Shown piece after piece: positions 46,426 through 56,074 of a DNA stretch of 64,000 bases. Numbering within the stretch: the first letter of the stretch is position 1; each line of letters opens with the position of its first letter. Both the position numbers and the translations under genes were made by a program. Under the pieces are notes generated by a model. It worked only from the letters and a program-made list of their open reading frames with translations, was not told the DNA's origin and did no database searches. The DNA lies in assembly GCF_002217655.1 (NCBI RefSeq), contig NZ_NEWK01000001.1, positions 754,001 through 818,000 of the forward strand, given 5' to 3'. The stretch is from Geobacillus thermocatenulatus (lineage in GTDB: Bacteria; Bacillota; Bacilli; Bacillales; Anoxybacillaceae).

Positions 46426-47023
46426 TGGAAATTTTATCATCGGTGCGTTGGTCGGCGGCATTGCCGGCGCAGCCGCTACGCTGTTTTTGACAAGCGGGAA
46501 AGGGCGCAAATGGCTTGAGGAGCAAAAAGTAGATGAGAAATGGGAGACTGTGAAAACGACAACGACGGAGCTGCTGGAAACGGCGAAAGAAAAAACGAGA
46601 GAAGTCGCTGACTACATTCCCATCAAAGCAAGCGAAGTCGCGTCGGGGGTAGGCGTTGCGACGAAGGAGGCAGCGGTCAGCGCCAAACAAGCCATGAAAG
46701 AAGTAGCGGCCAATGTCAAAAACGTGGCGAAAGAAGTGGCGACAAACGTGGAAAACGCCGTCAAAGAGATGATGCCAAAAGCCAATAGCGCAGTAGAAAA
46801 AGCATCTGACAAAACAGGAGAAGTGGTCGAACAGATCGCTTCTCAAACGGAGGAGGTTGTGCAAAACGTATCTTCCAATGTGGAAGAAGCGCTGCAAAAC
46901 CTCAAAGAAACGATCGACAGACAGGAAATCAATCGAGAAACGCTGCAAAAACTGCTAGAAGAAGCCGAGGCAGCGTTTGACGACGCCGAGAAAAAAGCTG
47001 AGGCGAGAAAAGAATCGGAGTGA
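46412..47023 (+). CDS. ytxH: general stress protein YtxH
   Basis: A 203-residue protein: N-terminal glycine-rich membrane segment (FIIGALVGGIAGAAATLFL) followed by a long helical, LEA-like tail built of Ala/Lys/Glu/Val repeats (VKNVAKEVATNVENAVKEM). ATG 46412 lies 9 nt after AAAGGAGG. Longer upstream reading is not coding. Part of the ytxGHJ stress operon. Confidence 0.88.
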   Translation: MGKNNGNFIIGALVGGIAGAAATLFLTSGKGRKWLEEQKVDEKWETVKTTTTELLETAKEKTREVADYIPIKASEVASGVGVATKEAAVSAKQAMKEVAANVKNVAKEVATNVENAVKEMMPKANSAVEKASDKTGEVVEQIASQTEEVVQNVSSNVEEALQNLKETIDRQEINRETLQKLLEEAEAAFDDAEKKAEARKESE

Positions 47024-47032
47024 GAGCCGAGA

Positions 47033-47356
47033 ATGGAGAAGCTGGAGACGATCGAACAGTTTGAGCGCATCAAGAAGGAAACGAACCGTTTTTTGTTCGT
47101 CAAGCATAGCCTCACCTGCCCGATCAGCCGGGCGGCGTTAGGCGAATGCGAGAAATTCGCTGCCGACCATCCAGAGCTTCCTATGTATGGCTTGTACGTT
47201 CAAGAGGCGCGGCCGCTCTCCAACTATATCGCCGAAACGACCGGAGTGAAACACGAGTCGCCGCAAGTGCTGCTGTTTGAAAACGGCCGCGTCGTCTGGC
47301 ATGCGTCCCATTGGGCCATTACGTATGGCGCGCTCTCGGAGCATGTCGGCGTTTGA
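47033..47356 (+). CDS. ytxJ: bacillithiol-system redox-active protein YtxJ
   Basis: A 107-residue thioredoxin-fold monothiol protein. The active-site region is KHSLTCPISRAALGE with the CPxS motif; the cis-Pro region is HESPQVLLFENG. YtxJ is a candidate bacilliredoxin partner in bacillithiol redox control. Last gene of the operon, 9 bp after ytxH. Confidence 0.9.
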   Translation: MEKLETIEQFERIKKETNRFLFVKHSLTCPISRAALGECEKFAADHPELPMYGLYVQEARPLSNYIAETTGVKHESPQVLLFENGRVVWHASHWAITYGALSEHVGV

Positions 47357-47386
47357 CCGTCCGCCTTGACTGCGGGCGGTTTTTTG
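47357..47386 (+). terminator. terminator of ytxGHJ
   Basis: ACCGTCCGCC / GGGCGGT with six T, overlapping the ytxJ stop region. Confidence 0.8.
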
Positions 47387-47439
47387 CACCCTTTTCGCTT
47401 TATTGCTTAAAAGCGTTTAATCAAAAAAGCATTTTTTTC

Positions 47440-47468
47440 GTGACAACGATAGCTCCATCGATTATAAT
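47440..47468 (+). promoter_or_regulatory. sigma-A promoter of aroA
   Basis: GTGACA (47440-47445), 17 nt, TATAAT (47463-47468), about 100 bp before the start codon. Confidence 0.6.
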
Positions 47469-47567
47469 AAACACTAATTACACGATTTCGCTCTCCAAGA
47501 CGGGGGAGCCGCTTGCCAGAAAGCGGCGAAAACAATGCACGACACTTGGCGAAAGGATGAGAAAAGC

Positions 47568-48650
47568 ATGAGCAATGAGAGATTAGACGAACTGCGGGCG
47601 CGAGTCGATGAGATCAACTTGCAGCTGCTCAAGCTGATCAATGAACGGGGGCGGCTCGTTCAGGAGATCGGAAAAATTAAAGAAGCGCAAGGGACGCACC
47701 GCTACGACCCGGTGCGCGAACGGAAAATGTTGGATCTCATTTCCGAGCATAACGATGGGCCGTTTGAAACGTCGACGCTGCAGCACATTTTCAAGGAAAT
47801 TTTTAAAGCAGCGCTCGAGTTGCAGGAAGATGACCATCGGAAAGCGCTCCTTGTCTCGCGGAAAAAGCATCCGGAAAACACAATTGTTGAAGTGAAAGGC
47901 GAGCGAATCGGCGACGGCAACCAATATTTCGTCATGGGCCCGTGCGCGGTCGAAAGCTATGAACAAGTCGCGGCGGTGGCGGAGGCGGTGAAAAAACAAG
48001 GCATCAAGTTGCTGCGCGGCGGCGCCTACAAACCGCGCACATCACCGTACGATTTCCAAGGGCTCGGCGTGGAAGGGCTGAAAATTTTGAAACGGATCGC
48101 CGATGAGTTTGATTTGGCGGTCATCAGCGAAATCGTCACGCCGGCGGACATTGAAATCGCCTTGGACTATATTGATGTCATTCAAATCGGCGCGCGCAAC
48201 ATGCAAAACTTTGAGCTGCTTAAGGCAGCCGGCCAAGTGAACAAGCCGATTTTGCTGAAGCGCGGCTTGGCGGCGACGATCGAAGAATTCATCAACGCCG
48301 CTGAGTACATCATGTCGCAAGGAAACGGGCAAATCATTTTGTGCGAGCGCGGCATCCGCACGTACGAGCGGGCGACGCGCAACACGCTCGACATTTCCGC
48401 TGTGCCGATCTTAAAGAAAGAGACGCACTTGCCGGTGTTCGTCGATGTCACCCACTCAACGGGGCGGCGCGATCTGCTCATCCCATGCGCCAAAGCGGCG
48501 TTGGCGATCGGCGCCGACGGCGTCATGGCCGAAGTGCATCCGGACCCAGCGGTTGCCTTGTCCGATTCGGCCCAGCAAATGGACATCGCTCAATTCAACG
48601 AGTTTATGGAAGAAGTGCGCGCGTTCCAACGTCAGTTTGTTCAGGCGTAA
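47568..48650 (+). CDS. aroA: bifunctional chorismate mutase / DAHP synthase
   Basis: First enzyme of the shikimate pathway fused to chorismate mutase, as AroA of B. subtilis (not EPSP synthase). Residues 1 to about 85 form an AroQ-type chorismate mutase ([33 protein letters not shown]); the rest is a type I-beta KDPG-aldolase-like DAHP synthase with [28 protein letters not shown] and [13 protein letters not shown]. The mutase domain also serves feedback regulation by chorismate/prephenate in relatives. ATG 47568 follows GAAAGGATG. Confidence 0.96.
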   Translation: MSNERLDELRARVDEINLQLLKLINERGRLVQEIGKIKEAQGTHRYDPVRERKMLDLISEHNDGPFETSTLQHIFKEIFKAALELQEDDHRKALLVSRKKHPENTIVEVKGERIGDGNQYFVMGPCAVESYEQVAAVAEAVKKQGIKLLRGGAYKPRTSPYDFQGLGVEGLKILKRIADEFDLAVISEIVTPADIEIALDYIDVIQIGARNMQNFELLKAAGQVNKPILLKRGLAATIEEFINAAEYIMSQGNGQIILCERGIRTYERATRNTLDISAVPILKKETHLPVFVDVTHSTGRRDLLIPCAKAALAIGADGVMAEVHPDPAVALSDSAQQMDIAQFNEFMEEVRAFQRQFVQA

Positions 48651-48654
48651 GACG

Positions 48655-48685
48655 ATCCCCTCGGTTGCGGCCGAGGGGATTTTTT
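48655..48685 (+). terminator. terminator of aroA
   Basis: ATCCCCTCGG / CCGAGGGGAT then TTTTTT. Confidence 0.9.
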
Positions 48686-48722
48686 GATGAGATGGCGAGT
48701 GTTGGGGCAAACTACCCGTGAA

Positions 48723-48740
48723 CGGTTTGTGAACAAACCG
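48723..48740. promoter_or_regulatory. perfect 18-bp palindrome upstream of ccpA
   Basis: CGGTTTGTGAACAAACCG with a 2-nt centre, 20 bp before the ccpA -35. It is not followed by T and is not a cre site by consensus; a dimeric regulator site is possible. Confidence 0.45.
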
Positions 48741-48760
48741 GCAAAATGGTTGCGATTTCG

Positions 48761-48790
48761 TTGCGAGTTGGCGATAATGTATCGTATGAT
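48761..48790 (+). promoter_or_regulatory. sigma-A promoter of ccpA
   Basis: TTGCGA (48761-48766), 18 nt, TATGAT (48785-48790). Confidence 0.6.
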
Positions 48791-48849
48791 AGTTGTACAT
48801 ACATTCGGAATTCACGGGTTACCGGATCGAGTGAAAAGGAGTGAACGCA

Positions 48850-49842
48850 ATGACCGTAACGATTTACGATGTGGCGCGGGAGGCGAACGTCTCGATGGCG
48901 ACCGTCTCGCGCGTCGTCAATGGCAACCCGAACGTCAAACCGTCGACGAGGAAAAAAGTGCTGGAGGCCATCGAACGGCTCGGCTACCGCCCGAACGCCG
49001 TGGCGCGGGGGCTCGCCAGCAAAAAAACGACGACAGTCGGGGTGATCATCCCGGACATCTCAAGCATTTTCTTCGCTGAGCTGGCGCGCGGCATAGAAGA
49101 CATTGCGACAATGTACAAATACAACATTATTTTAAGTAACTCCGACCAAAACAAAGAAAAAGAGCTGCATTTGCTCAATACGATGCTTGCCAAGCAAGTG
49201 GACGGCATTTTGTTTATGGGCGGGACGATCACCGAAGAGCACGTCGCTGAGTTTCAAAAGTCGTCGGTGCCGATCGTGCTTGCGGCGACGATGGGACCGA
49301 ATGAGATTCCTTCGGTCAACATCGACTACGAGCAGGCGGCGTTTGAAGCCGTGACGTATTTGCTGGAAAAAGGAAACCGCCGCATTGTCTATGTGACCGG
49401 CCCGACTGACGATCCGATCAACCAGCGGAAGTTGGCTGGCTACCGGCGCGCGCTTGAGGAACACGGCGCGTCGTATGAGGAAGAGCTCGTCATTGAGGGC
49501 GACAACTCGTACGACTCCGGCTTGGAGGCGTATGAGAAAATCATAGAGCTGGCCGAACGGCCGACGGCGGTGTTTGCCGGCACGGACGAAATGGCGCTCG
49601 GCATCATTCACAGCGCCCAAGACCACGGGGTGCGCGTGCCGGATGAACTGGAAGTCGTCGGTTTTGACAACACAAGGTTGGCGACGATGGTGCGGCCGCG
49701 GCTGACGACCGTCGTGCAGCCGATGTATGACATCGGAGCGGTGGCGATGCGGCTCTTGACGAAGTATATGAACAAAGAGCCAGTGGACCACCATATCGTT
49801 GTCTTGCCGCACCGGCTTGAAGTGCGGGAGTCGACGCGATGA
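48850..49842 (+). CDS. ccpA: catabolite control protein A
   Basis: LacI/GalR-family master regulator of carbon catabolite control; binds cre sites together with HPr-Ser46-P. The 330-residue protein has the [24 protein letters not shown], hinge helix [12 protein letters not shown], and a periplasmic-binding-like core. ATG 48850 follows AAAGGAGTGAACGCA; the GTG at 48841 overlaps that site and is rejected. Downstream motPS, present in B. subtilis, is replaced by a sulfate transport operon. Confidence 0.97.
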   Translation: MTVTIYDVAREANVSMATVSRVVNGNPNVKPSTRKKVLEAIERLGYRPNAVARGLASKKTTTVGVIIPDISSIFFAELARGIEDIATMYKYNIILSNSDQNKEKELHLLNTMLAKQVDGILFMGGTITEEHVAEFQKSSVPIVLAATMGPNEIPSVNIDYEQAAFEAVTYLLEKGNRRIVYVTGPTDDPINQRKLAGYRRALEEHGASYEEELVIEGDNSYDSGLEAYEKIIELAERPTAVFAGTDEMALGIIHSAQDHGVRVPDELEVVGFDNTRLATMVRPRLTTVVQPMYDIGAVAMRLLTKYMNKEPVDHHIVVLPHRLEVRESTR

Positions 49843-49846
49843 CCAA

Positions 49847-49892
49847 AAGGGCTGATCGAAGCGCATTGTGCGTTCCGGTCAGCTCTTTTTGT
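49847..49892 (+). terminator. terminator of ccpA
   Basis: AGGGCTGA...TCAGCTCT hairpin with inner GCGCA/TGCGT pairs, then TTTTTGTTTTG. Confidence 0.85.
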
Positions 49893-50021
49893 TTTGACAC
49901 CCACTTTGACGGTTAAACAATGGGACTACTTGCATGAGAGGTCGCCCGTTTTCACGAAAAGGGATAGAATAATGATAAAATTTTCCTTTAATTTCTCGTT
50001 GTCGTGTTCATAAAATCATAC

Positions 50022-50050
50022 TTGACTTATAGGAATAATGTGTATATGAT
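50022..50050 (+). promoter_or_regulatory. sigma-A promoter of the sulfate transport operon
   Basis: TTGACT (50022-50027), 17 nt, TATGAT (50045-50050). The spacer contains ATAGGAATAA, which resembles half of a CymR operator; CymR control is only a suggestion. Confidence 0.65.
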
Positions 50051-50088
50051 GAAAATATCTTCGTCACATTAGTCAATGGAGGAATGAT

Positions 50089-50889
50089 ATGGGACGGATG
50101 TATCAAATCGCACGTCGTTCGGTCGTGTCAGCTTATTTGCTTTTATTAGTGGCATGGCCGATCTCCGCCATTTATATACAAGGGTTTTCTAACGGTTGGA
50201 ATGACTTTTGGAAAGAAATCACAAATATTTTGGCATGGAAGGCCATCATCTTGACGTTAAAGTGCAGTGCCATCGTTACGCTATTTCAAGCAGTGGCAGG
50301 AACATGGGTTGCGTTTGTGCTCGCCCGCTATCACTTTATTGGGCGGTCGTTGCTGAATGCGTTGATTGACTTGCCCTTCTCGCTGCCCACTTCTGTGTCT
50401 GGAGTCATGTTGTTGTCGCTTTTCGGGCCCGGCCATCCCATTGGCCGCTGGCTAAACGAACACGGAATTTCGATTCTTTATCAGCCGTATTCGATTATGG
50501 TAGGCATGTTTTTTGTGACGTTTCCTTTTGTGATTCGCACTGTTCAACCGCTTATGGAGAAGCTGGACCGAGCGGAGGAAGAAGCTAGTTATGTGCTGGG
50601 GGCGGGCAAAGTGTATACGTTTTTCCGCGTTCTTCTTCCTCATGCATTTCCTGGTGTGATAGCGGGGAGCATGCTTGCTTTTTGTAGATCGTTATCTGAA
50701 TTCGGCGCCTTATCGATTATTTCTGGAAATTTGCCTGGGAAAACACAAGTGGCATCTGTTTGGATTTACGGGGAAATTGAAAGCAACAATATCGCAGGGG
50801 CTTCGGCTGTATCGGTTGTTCTGATTACGATTGCATTCGTCGTGCTGTTAGCGGTCAACAGCTGGCAAAAGAGGAGTGATGGATATTGA
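50089..50889 (+). CDS. cysT: sulfate ABC transporter permease CysT (CysU)
   Basis: Membrane permease of 266 residues with six hydrophobic segments and the EAA loop EEEASYVLGAGKVYTFFRVLLP that contacts the ATPase. LPFSLPTSVSGVMLLSLFGP is typical of the sulfate/molybdate family. ATG 50089 follows GGAGGAATGAT. Its stop overlaps the TTG start of cysW. The operon is AT-richer than its surroundings. Confidence 0.92.
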   Translation: MGRMYQIARRSVVSAYLLLLVAWPISAIYIQGFSNGWNDFWKEITNILAWKAIILTLKCSAIVTLFQAVAGTWVAFVLARYHFIGRSLLNALIDLPFSLPTSVSGVMLLSLFGPGHPIGRWLNEHGISILYQPYSIMVGMFFVTFPFVIRTVQPLMEKLDRAEEEASYVLGAGKVYTFFRVLLPHAFPGVIAGSMLAFCRSLSEFGALSIISGNLPGKTQVASVWIYGEIESNNIAGASAVSVVLITIAFVVLLAVNSWQKRSDGY

Positions 50890-51743
50890 GCAGAGCCGTT
50901 ATGATTGCATCAACGGTTGTATGGCTGTTGCTTGTATTGATTCTGCCGTTTTCAGGCGTGGTCACGGCTGCGTTTTCTGAGGGAACGGCTTCTATGGTGA
51001 ATGCCTTAACAAGCAGAGAAGCTACCCACGCATTTACGATAACCGGGATCGTGACGGTGATTGTCGTCTTGTTCAATGGAATAGTTGGAACAATGCTTGC
51101 GTTTGAGTTGGCGAGGGGAAAGCGCCAAACAAAACGATTGTCAGCCGTTCTCCATGCCATTGTGGATCTTCCATTTTCTGTTTCCCCTGTCATCGCAGGG
51201 CTGATGATCTTATTGATATTTGGCCCTTCTACGATGTTGGGAACGTTCTTTGGCCATATAGGGGTCAAGATCGTCTTCGCGTTGCCGGGAATGGTGTTGG
51301 CGACGATTTTTGTGACATTCCCTCTGATGGTGAGGGAAATCGCTCCTGTTTTAACGGCCATCGGAACGACAGCTGAAGAAGCGGCAGCTACGCTTGGAGC
51401 AGGACCGGTTCGCACGTTTTGGACGGTAACTTGGCCGATGATTCGTTGGGCTGTTGGATATGGACTTGTTTTGACAATGGCGCGTTCGGTGGGAGAATTT
51501 GGCGCTGTACTAGTTGTATCAGGCAATATTATGAATCAGACGCAGACCGCGACGACGCTTATCTACCAACATGCCGTTAATAATGAGATGGTGGCAGCTA
51601 ACAGCATCGCTTTTGTGTTGGGAATGTTTTCGGCTTGTGTGTTGCTTGTTTTAGAGTGGATGAAACAGAGAAAGGAAGGGAAAAAAGATGCGCATCGAAG
51701 TGCGGCAGTTGGAAAAGCGATTTGGATCGTTTCAAGCCGTTGA
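50886..51743 (+). CDS. cysW: sulfate ABC transporter permease CysW
   Basis: Second permease of the sulfate importer, 285 residues, with the EAA loop EEAAATLGAGPVRTFWTVTWP and LPFSVSPVIAGLMILLIFGP. TTG start at 50886, coupled to cysT by a 4-bp overlap with GAGGAGTG upstream. The 3' end runs 56 bp into cysA, giving a C-terminal tail (DAHRSAAVGKAIWIV) that is probably functionally irrelevant. Confidence 0.92.
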   Translation: MSRAVMIASTVVWLLLVLILPFSGVVTAAFSEGTASMVNALTSREATHAFTITGIVTVIVVLFNGIVGTMLAFELARGKRQTKRLSAVLHAIVDLPFSVSPVIAGLMILLIFGPSTMLGTFFGHIGVKIVFALPGMVLATIFVTFPLMVREIAPVLTAIGTTAEEAAATLGAGPVRTFWTVTWPMIRWAVGYGLVLTMARSVGEFGAVLVVSGNIMNQTQTATTLIYQHAVNNEMVAANSIAFVLGMFSACVLLVLEWMKQRKEGKKDAHRSAAVGKAIWIVSSR

Positions 51744-52749
51744 CAATGTTAGTTTCTCCATTGAGCAAGGACAATTGGTCGGACTGCTTGGGCCAAGCGG
51801 CGGGGGGAAAACGTCTATTTTGCGCATGTTGGCTGGATTGGAGATGCCGGATCAAGGGGAGATTTTCTTTGATGGGAAGATTGTCAATCCTATCCCTCCT
51901 CAGAAAAGGGGCATCGGATTCGTTTTTCAGCATTATGCCCTCTTTCCACATATGGATGTGTTTGAGAACATCGCCTATGGCTTGAGAGTGCAAAAACGAA
52001 AAAAAGCTGTGATTCGCGAACGCGTTTATGAATTGCTCCATATCGTCGGATTGGAGGGAATGGAGAAGAAATATCCCCATCAACTGTCCGGGGGACAGAA
52101 GCAACGGGTAGCTTTAGCTCGTGCGCTGGCACCCGAGCCAAAATTATTGCTTCTGGATGAGCCGTTTTCTGCTATTGATGCTCAAGTTCGCAAAGAGCTT
52201 CGGCGATGGTTGAGGGGATTGATCGAACAGTTGGGGATGACAACAGTGTTTGTCACCCATGATCAAGAAGAAGCCATTGAACTGGCTGATCAGCTTATCG
52301 TTGTGCGGGAAGGAAAAGTAGAACAGCAAGGTACGCCATGGGACATTTACCGAAATCCTGTTTCTCCGTTTATTGCCTCTTTTGTTGGAGAGACGAACCG
52401 TTGGCAAGGACCTGTCAAGCTCGCCGGTTTCCCAGAGTTGGATCGATTCCATGGTTCACTCTTTATTCGGCCTGAATGGATTCATATGAGGAGGGAGGGA
52501 GGTCCCGGACATGAAAAAGGAATGGTAAAGCAAATCCGATATCAAGGGGGAAGATGGCAAATTGAAGTTGAGTTGGCAAACGGTTTGCATCTGTTGACCT
52601 TTATTCAAGGAGACCATCATATTTTCTCTTTAGGACAGCAGGTCTCGATTTGGATTGAAAGAGCGCTCGGATTTACAGATAAGGAGGTGAGGGCCTTTGA
52701 GTGTGCATCTCCCAAGACAGTGAATGCGCCAGCGCTCTCGTCCGTGTAA
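51688..52749 (+). CDS. cysA: sulfate ABC transporter ATP-binding protein CysA
   Basis: ATPase of 353 residues. Walker A GPSGGGKTS, Q-loop FVFQHYALFPHMDVFENIAYG, signature LSGGQKQRVALARAL, Walker B LLLLDEPFSAID and switch His in VTHDQEEA are intact; a TOBE-type domain follows from about residue 235. AAAGGAAGGG precedes ATG 51688. Couples ATP hydrolysis to sulfate (or thiosulfate) uptake. Confidence 0.93.
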   Translation: MRIEVRQLEKRFGSFQAVDNVSFSIEQGQLVGLLGPSGGGKTSILRMLAGLEMPDQGEIFFDGKIVNPIPPQKRGIGFVFQHYALFPHMDVFENIAYGLRVQKRKKAVIRERVYELLHIVGLEGMEKKYPHQLSGGQKQRVALARALAPEPKLLLLDEPFSAIDAQVRKELRRWLRGLIEQLGMTTVFVTHDQEEAIELADQLIVVREGKVEQQGTPWDIYRNPVSPFIASFVGETNRWQGPVKLAGFPELDRFHGSLFIRPEWIHMRREGGPGHEKGMVKQIRYQGGRWQIEVELANGLHLLTFIQGDHHIFSLGQQVSIWIERALGFTDKEVRAFECASPKTVNAPALSSV

Positions 52750-52950
52750 CGCCATATTTTGAAGATTGAGACAAAATAAATATGGACAGATAAAGAAATT
52801 GGTGCGCGTGAAAGGACAGTCAAAGGGCGTTGCTTCCTCATGATCACAGAGGGGTCGTTCCATCGGTTGCTTGCATTCATGGCGGTGCAGGCATCGCAAA
52901 CATCATAGTCCTTGTTATAGATTGGAGAACTGCTAGGGGAGGAATCGAGC

Positions 52951-54015
52951 ATGAAATGGAAGCAAACCATAATGGGAGCGATAAGCAGTGTGCTCTTAGT
53001 GGGAATGCTGCTTTCAGGGTGCAGTGCATCAGAGGGAAAGAGCGGGGATAAGGAAAATGCTGCCAAGACGGCGGACAAAACGATCACGCTTACGCTTGGA
53101 TGTTATTCCACCATTAAAGATGAAATAGAAGAAATCATCCCCATTTTTCAAAAGCAATGGAAAGAGAAAACAGGGCAAACCGTGCAATTTCATGAATCTT
53201 ATCAAGGCTCAGGCGCTCAGGCGCTCAATGTGATCAATGGATTTGAAGCCGATATTGTGGCACTTTCTTTGGAAGGTGATATTCAGAAGATTGTGAAATC
53301 AGGACTCATTACCCATGATTGGAAAAAAGATCCTTATAAAGGGATTGTAACGAAATCGATTGTTGCTCTAGGGGTAAGGGAAGGAAATCCCAAGCATATT
53401 GATGATTGGTCTGATTTGACAAAAAAAGGGGTGCAAGTGTTGTTCCCTGACCCGAAAACGTCGGGAGGGGCCAAATGGGATATCAACGCTATTTATGGAG
53501 CAGGATTGAAAATCTCTGAGGAAACGAAAGGCCAAAAAGATGAAGTCGCTGCAAAAAATCTGCTCCGCAGTATTTATCAGAATGTTGCTTCACTTGATAA
53601 AAGCGGTGAAGAATCGATGTCCACGTTTGATAAAGGTATAGGAGACGTGATTGTCACTTATGAAAACGAACTGCTGTCCCGCATACAGCAAGGGAAGCAC
53701 TATGAGATCGTCATTCCGCGCTATACAACTTCGATTGAAAATCCTGTCGCTCTTGTCGACAAATATGTTGATCAACATGGGACGAGAAAAGTAGCTGAGG
53801 CATTCTTACAATTTTTGTTTTCGAAAGAAGCCCAAGAAATTTTTGCAAAACACGGATTTCGTCCAGTGGAGCCATCTGTTGCGCAACAATACAAAGAAAA
53901 GTATAAAGAGCCAGAAGGATTGTTTACAACGGATTATCTAGGGGGATGGGAGAAAGTCAATGAAACGATTTATGGTCCAGGAGGAGTATGGGAGCAAGTC
54001 GTTTCTGGAAGATAA
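52951..54015 (+). CDS. sbp: sulfate-binding lipoprotein of the ABC transporter
   Basis: Solute-binding protein of 354 residues with lipoprotein signal (SVLLVGMLLSGCSAS, lipobox LSGC). Family motifs of sulfate-binding proteins are present: QSYQGSGAQA-like ESYQGSGAQALNVINGFEADIVAL, DPKTSGGAKW and the C-terminal FRPVEPSV. ATG 52951 follows GGGGAGGAATCGAGC. It is the last gene, whereas the binding protein usually comes first; the 201-bp gap before it contains a 22-codon frame at 52840-52908 of unknown value. Confidence 0.92.
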   Translation: MKWKQTIMGAISSVLLVGMLLSGCSASEGKSGDKENAAKTADKTITLTLGCYSTIKDEIEEIIPIFQKQWKEKTGQTVQFHESYQGSGAQALNVINGFEADIVALSLEGDIQKIVKSGLITHDWKKDPYKGIVTKSIVALGVREGNPKHIDDWSDLTKKGVQVLFPDPKTSGGAKWDINAIYGAGLKISEETKGQKDEVAAKNLLRSIYQNVASLDKSGEESMSTFDKGIGDVIVTYENELLSRIQQGKHYEIVIPRYTTSIENPVALVDKYVDQHGTRKVAEAFLQFLFSKEAQEIFAKHGFRPVEPSVAQQYKEKYKEPEGLFTTDYLGGWEKVNETIYGPGGVWEQVVSGR

Positions 54016-54139
54016 GAGAAAATTCCCATCCCGCAAAGGCAGAGTGAAGGAAATGGGCTCTGCATGCAACCGCCGTCAAGGGAAATAGGGAAGAATGTCG
54101 ATTAACTAAATGGGACAAAGGGCAGCGCCAAATACGCGT

Positions 54140-54176
54140 CCGCCTCCCTTGGCAGGCAAGGGAGGCGGCGTTTTTT
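54140..54176. terminator. bidirectional terminator between sbp and acuC
   Basis: Perfect 12-bp stem CCGCCTCCCTTG / CAAGGGAGGCGG followed by CGTTTTTT; it reaches the acuC stop codon. Confidence 0.9.
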
Positions 54177-55341
54177 ATGGTTGTCTCGACTTTTGGCTGC
54201 GGATGAAATACAACGCTTTTTCCACCGTCTGGGCGTTTTTTTCGCTGATCTCCGCCTTGCGCGGGATCGGGGGATACAAGTCATCCGGGTCGTCCCACTC
54301 AAGCGGAAGCGCGACAGGTGAAAGCGGTTGCCACCGTTTGCGCCATTCATCCGGCAGCGGGCCGGACACATCGGCTTGTCCCGTCATCTCGAGCCAAAGG
54401 AGCGCCCATGCCCGCGGCACGACGCGCCAGATGTCATAGCCGCCGCCGACGGCGATCCAGCGTCCGCCGCAATATTCATGCGCGATTTCGTGCGCGAGCT
54501 TCGGAATGGCTCGGTACGTTTTCATCGTCACCGACAAATGGGTGAGCGGGTCGTAATAGTGGGCGTCAACGCCGTTTTGCGTCACGATGACGTCTGGGCG
54601 GAAAAAGTCGGCGATCTCTCGCAGCGCGGTCGTATAGGCGGCGATCCATGATTCGTCTTCCGTGAACGCATCAACGGGAATGTTGAACGAATAGCCGTAG
54701 CCCGCGCCTAAGCCGCGCTCGTTGACGTTTCCTGTTCCGGGAAACAAATAGCGTCCTGTTTCATGAATCGAGAACGTGCAGACGTTCGGATCGTCGTAAA
54801 ACGCCCATTGCACCCCGTCGCCATGGTGGGCGTCGGTGTCGACGTACAACACGCGCAGTCCGTATTTCTCCCGGATGTATTGAATGGCGACCGCGCTGTC
54901 GTTGTAGACGCAAAAGCCGGACGCTTTGCCGCGGAAGCCGTGGTGCAGGCCGCCGCCCAAGTTGAGGGCATGCTCAGCCGCTCCGGAAAGAACGGCATCG
55001 ACGGCGGTGAGGGTGCTGCCGACCAAAAGAGCGCTCGCTTCGTGCATGTTCGGGAAAATCGGCGTATCCTCGGTGCCAAGGCCGTAGTTGTGCGCCGCCG
55101 CTTCCGACAGTTCGCCGCGCCCGGCTGCTTTCACCGCCTCGATGTACGAGCGGTCGTGAATGAGCGCGAGCTCGTCGTCCGTTGCCATGCGTGGGGCGAT
55201 GACGTGCCGGTCATCGAGGGCGCCGAGCGTGCAAAGCAAGTCGTATGTCATTTTGACCCGCAGCTGGTTGAACGGATGGTCGTCATGAAATTTGTACTGA
55301 AGAAATTGCTCGCTGTAAACAAATACGCACTTTTCGCTCAT
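54175..55341 (-). CDS. acuC: AcuC, histone-deacetylase-family protein deacetylase
   Basis: Zinc-dependent lysine deacetylase of 388 residues that reactivates acetylated acetyl-CoA synthetase. HDAC-fold motifs: [27 protein letters not shown] (catalytic His pair), [12 protein letters not shown] (zinc Asp/His), [11 protein letters not shown] and [17 protein letters not shown] 55341 follows GGGGG by 7 nt. It overlaps the acuB stop by 4 bp. Last gene of acuABC. Confidence 0.96.
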   Translation of the reverse strand: MSEKCVFVYSEQFLQYKFHDDHPFNQLRVKMTYDLLCTLGALDDRHVIAPRMATDDELALIHDRSYIEAVKAAGRGELSEAAAHNYGLGTEDTPIFPNMHEASALLVGSTLTAVDAVLSGAAEHALNLGGGLHHGFRGKASGFCVYNDSAVAIQYIREKYGLRVLYVDTDAHHGDGVQWAFYDDPNVCTFSIHETGRYLFPGTGNVNERGLGAGYGYSFNIPVDAFTEDESWIAAYTTALREIADFFRPDVIVTQNGVDAHYYDPLTHLSVTMKTYRAIPKLAHEIAHEYCGGRWIAVGGGYDIWRVVPRAWALLWLEMTGQADVSGPLPDEWRKRWQPLSPVALPLEWDDPDDLYPPIPRKAEISEKNAQTVEKALYFIRSQKSRQP

Positions 55342-55982
55342 GACGTAACCCCCGGCAAGTTCGGCCATAGCACGCGATAGCCGGCGCTTTGCAAATCGCG
55401 GATCAATGGAAGCGGGTTCATCGTCTGCACGCGGAAAACTAAAATTTTCTCATTCGGATCCGGAGCTGGGTACACCAAGACGCTGGCGATGTTCACATGG
55501 CGCTCGCTGATGATGGCCGCCGCTTTGCTTAACATGCCGGCCTCGTTCGGCACTTTGATCTCGATTTGCGACCCCGGCTGGTGAACGCCAGTCAATTCAA
55601 TGAACGTGCGGAGCAAATCCGTTTGTGTGATGATGCCGACGAGTTTCCCATGGTTGACGATCGGCAGGCAGCCGATTCGGTGTTCGTAAAAGAGCGCCGC
55701 CACCTCCTCAACGAAATCGAGCGGATGGCCGACGATGAGGTCGGTTTTCATCATCGTGCTGACCGGTTTTTGCAAGTCTTCCAAATGTTCATGAAGATGG
55801 AAAATGGACGGGCTCGCGTCGCGCAAATCTTGGCTCGTCACAAGCCCCAGAAGACGTCCTTCCTCGTCGACGACCGGCAGATGGCGGATGCGGTGATGTC
55901 TTAGCAGCTGCAGCGCTTCGGCGATCGTATTCGTGGGACAAAGCGTCACGACCGGCGCTTTCATGATTTGTTCGACAAGCAT
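55338..55982 (-). CDS. acuB: AcuB, CBS-ACT regulatory protein
   Basis: A 214-residue protein with two CBS domains ([24 protein letters not shown] and [24 protein letters not shown]) followed by a C-terminal ACT domain ([29 protein letters not shown]). Thought to sense adenylates and amino acids within acetoin/acetate metabolism; its exact role is unknown. Translationally coupled to acuC. Confidence 0.94.
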   Translation of the reverse strand: MLVEQIMKAPVVTLCPTNTIAEALQLLRHHRIRHLPVVDEEGRLLGLVTSQDLRDASPSIFHLHEHLEDLQKPVSTMMKTDLIVGHPLDFVEEVAALFYEHRIGCLPIVNHGKLVGIITQTDLLRTFIELTGVHQPGSQIEIKVPNEAGMLSKAAAIISERHVNIASVLVYPAPDPNEKILVFRVQTMNPLPLIRDLQSAGYRVLWPNLPGVTS

Positions 55983-56074
55983 CGTTCTCCTCTCCCCTTT
56001 GTGCGTGGCATTTCATGCGCACCGCCCGCAACCGGCAAGGCGGGCGCAAACGTCCGGACAGCCGAGAATGTCAG

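Noticed and set aside
52830-53051. 73-codon frame before sbp, and a 22-codon frame at 52840-52908
   Set aside because: The longer one overlaps sbp out of frame; neither has a ribosome site, though the 22-codon frame could be a leader peptide.
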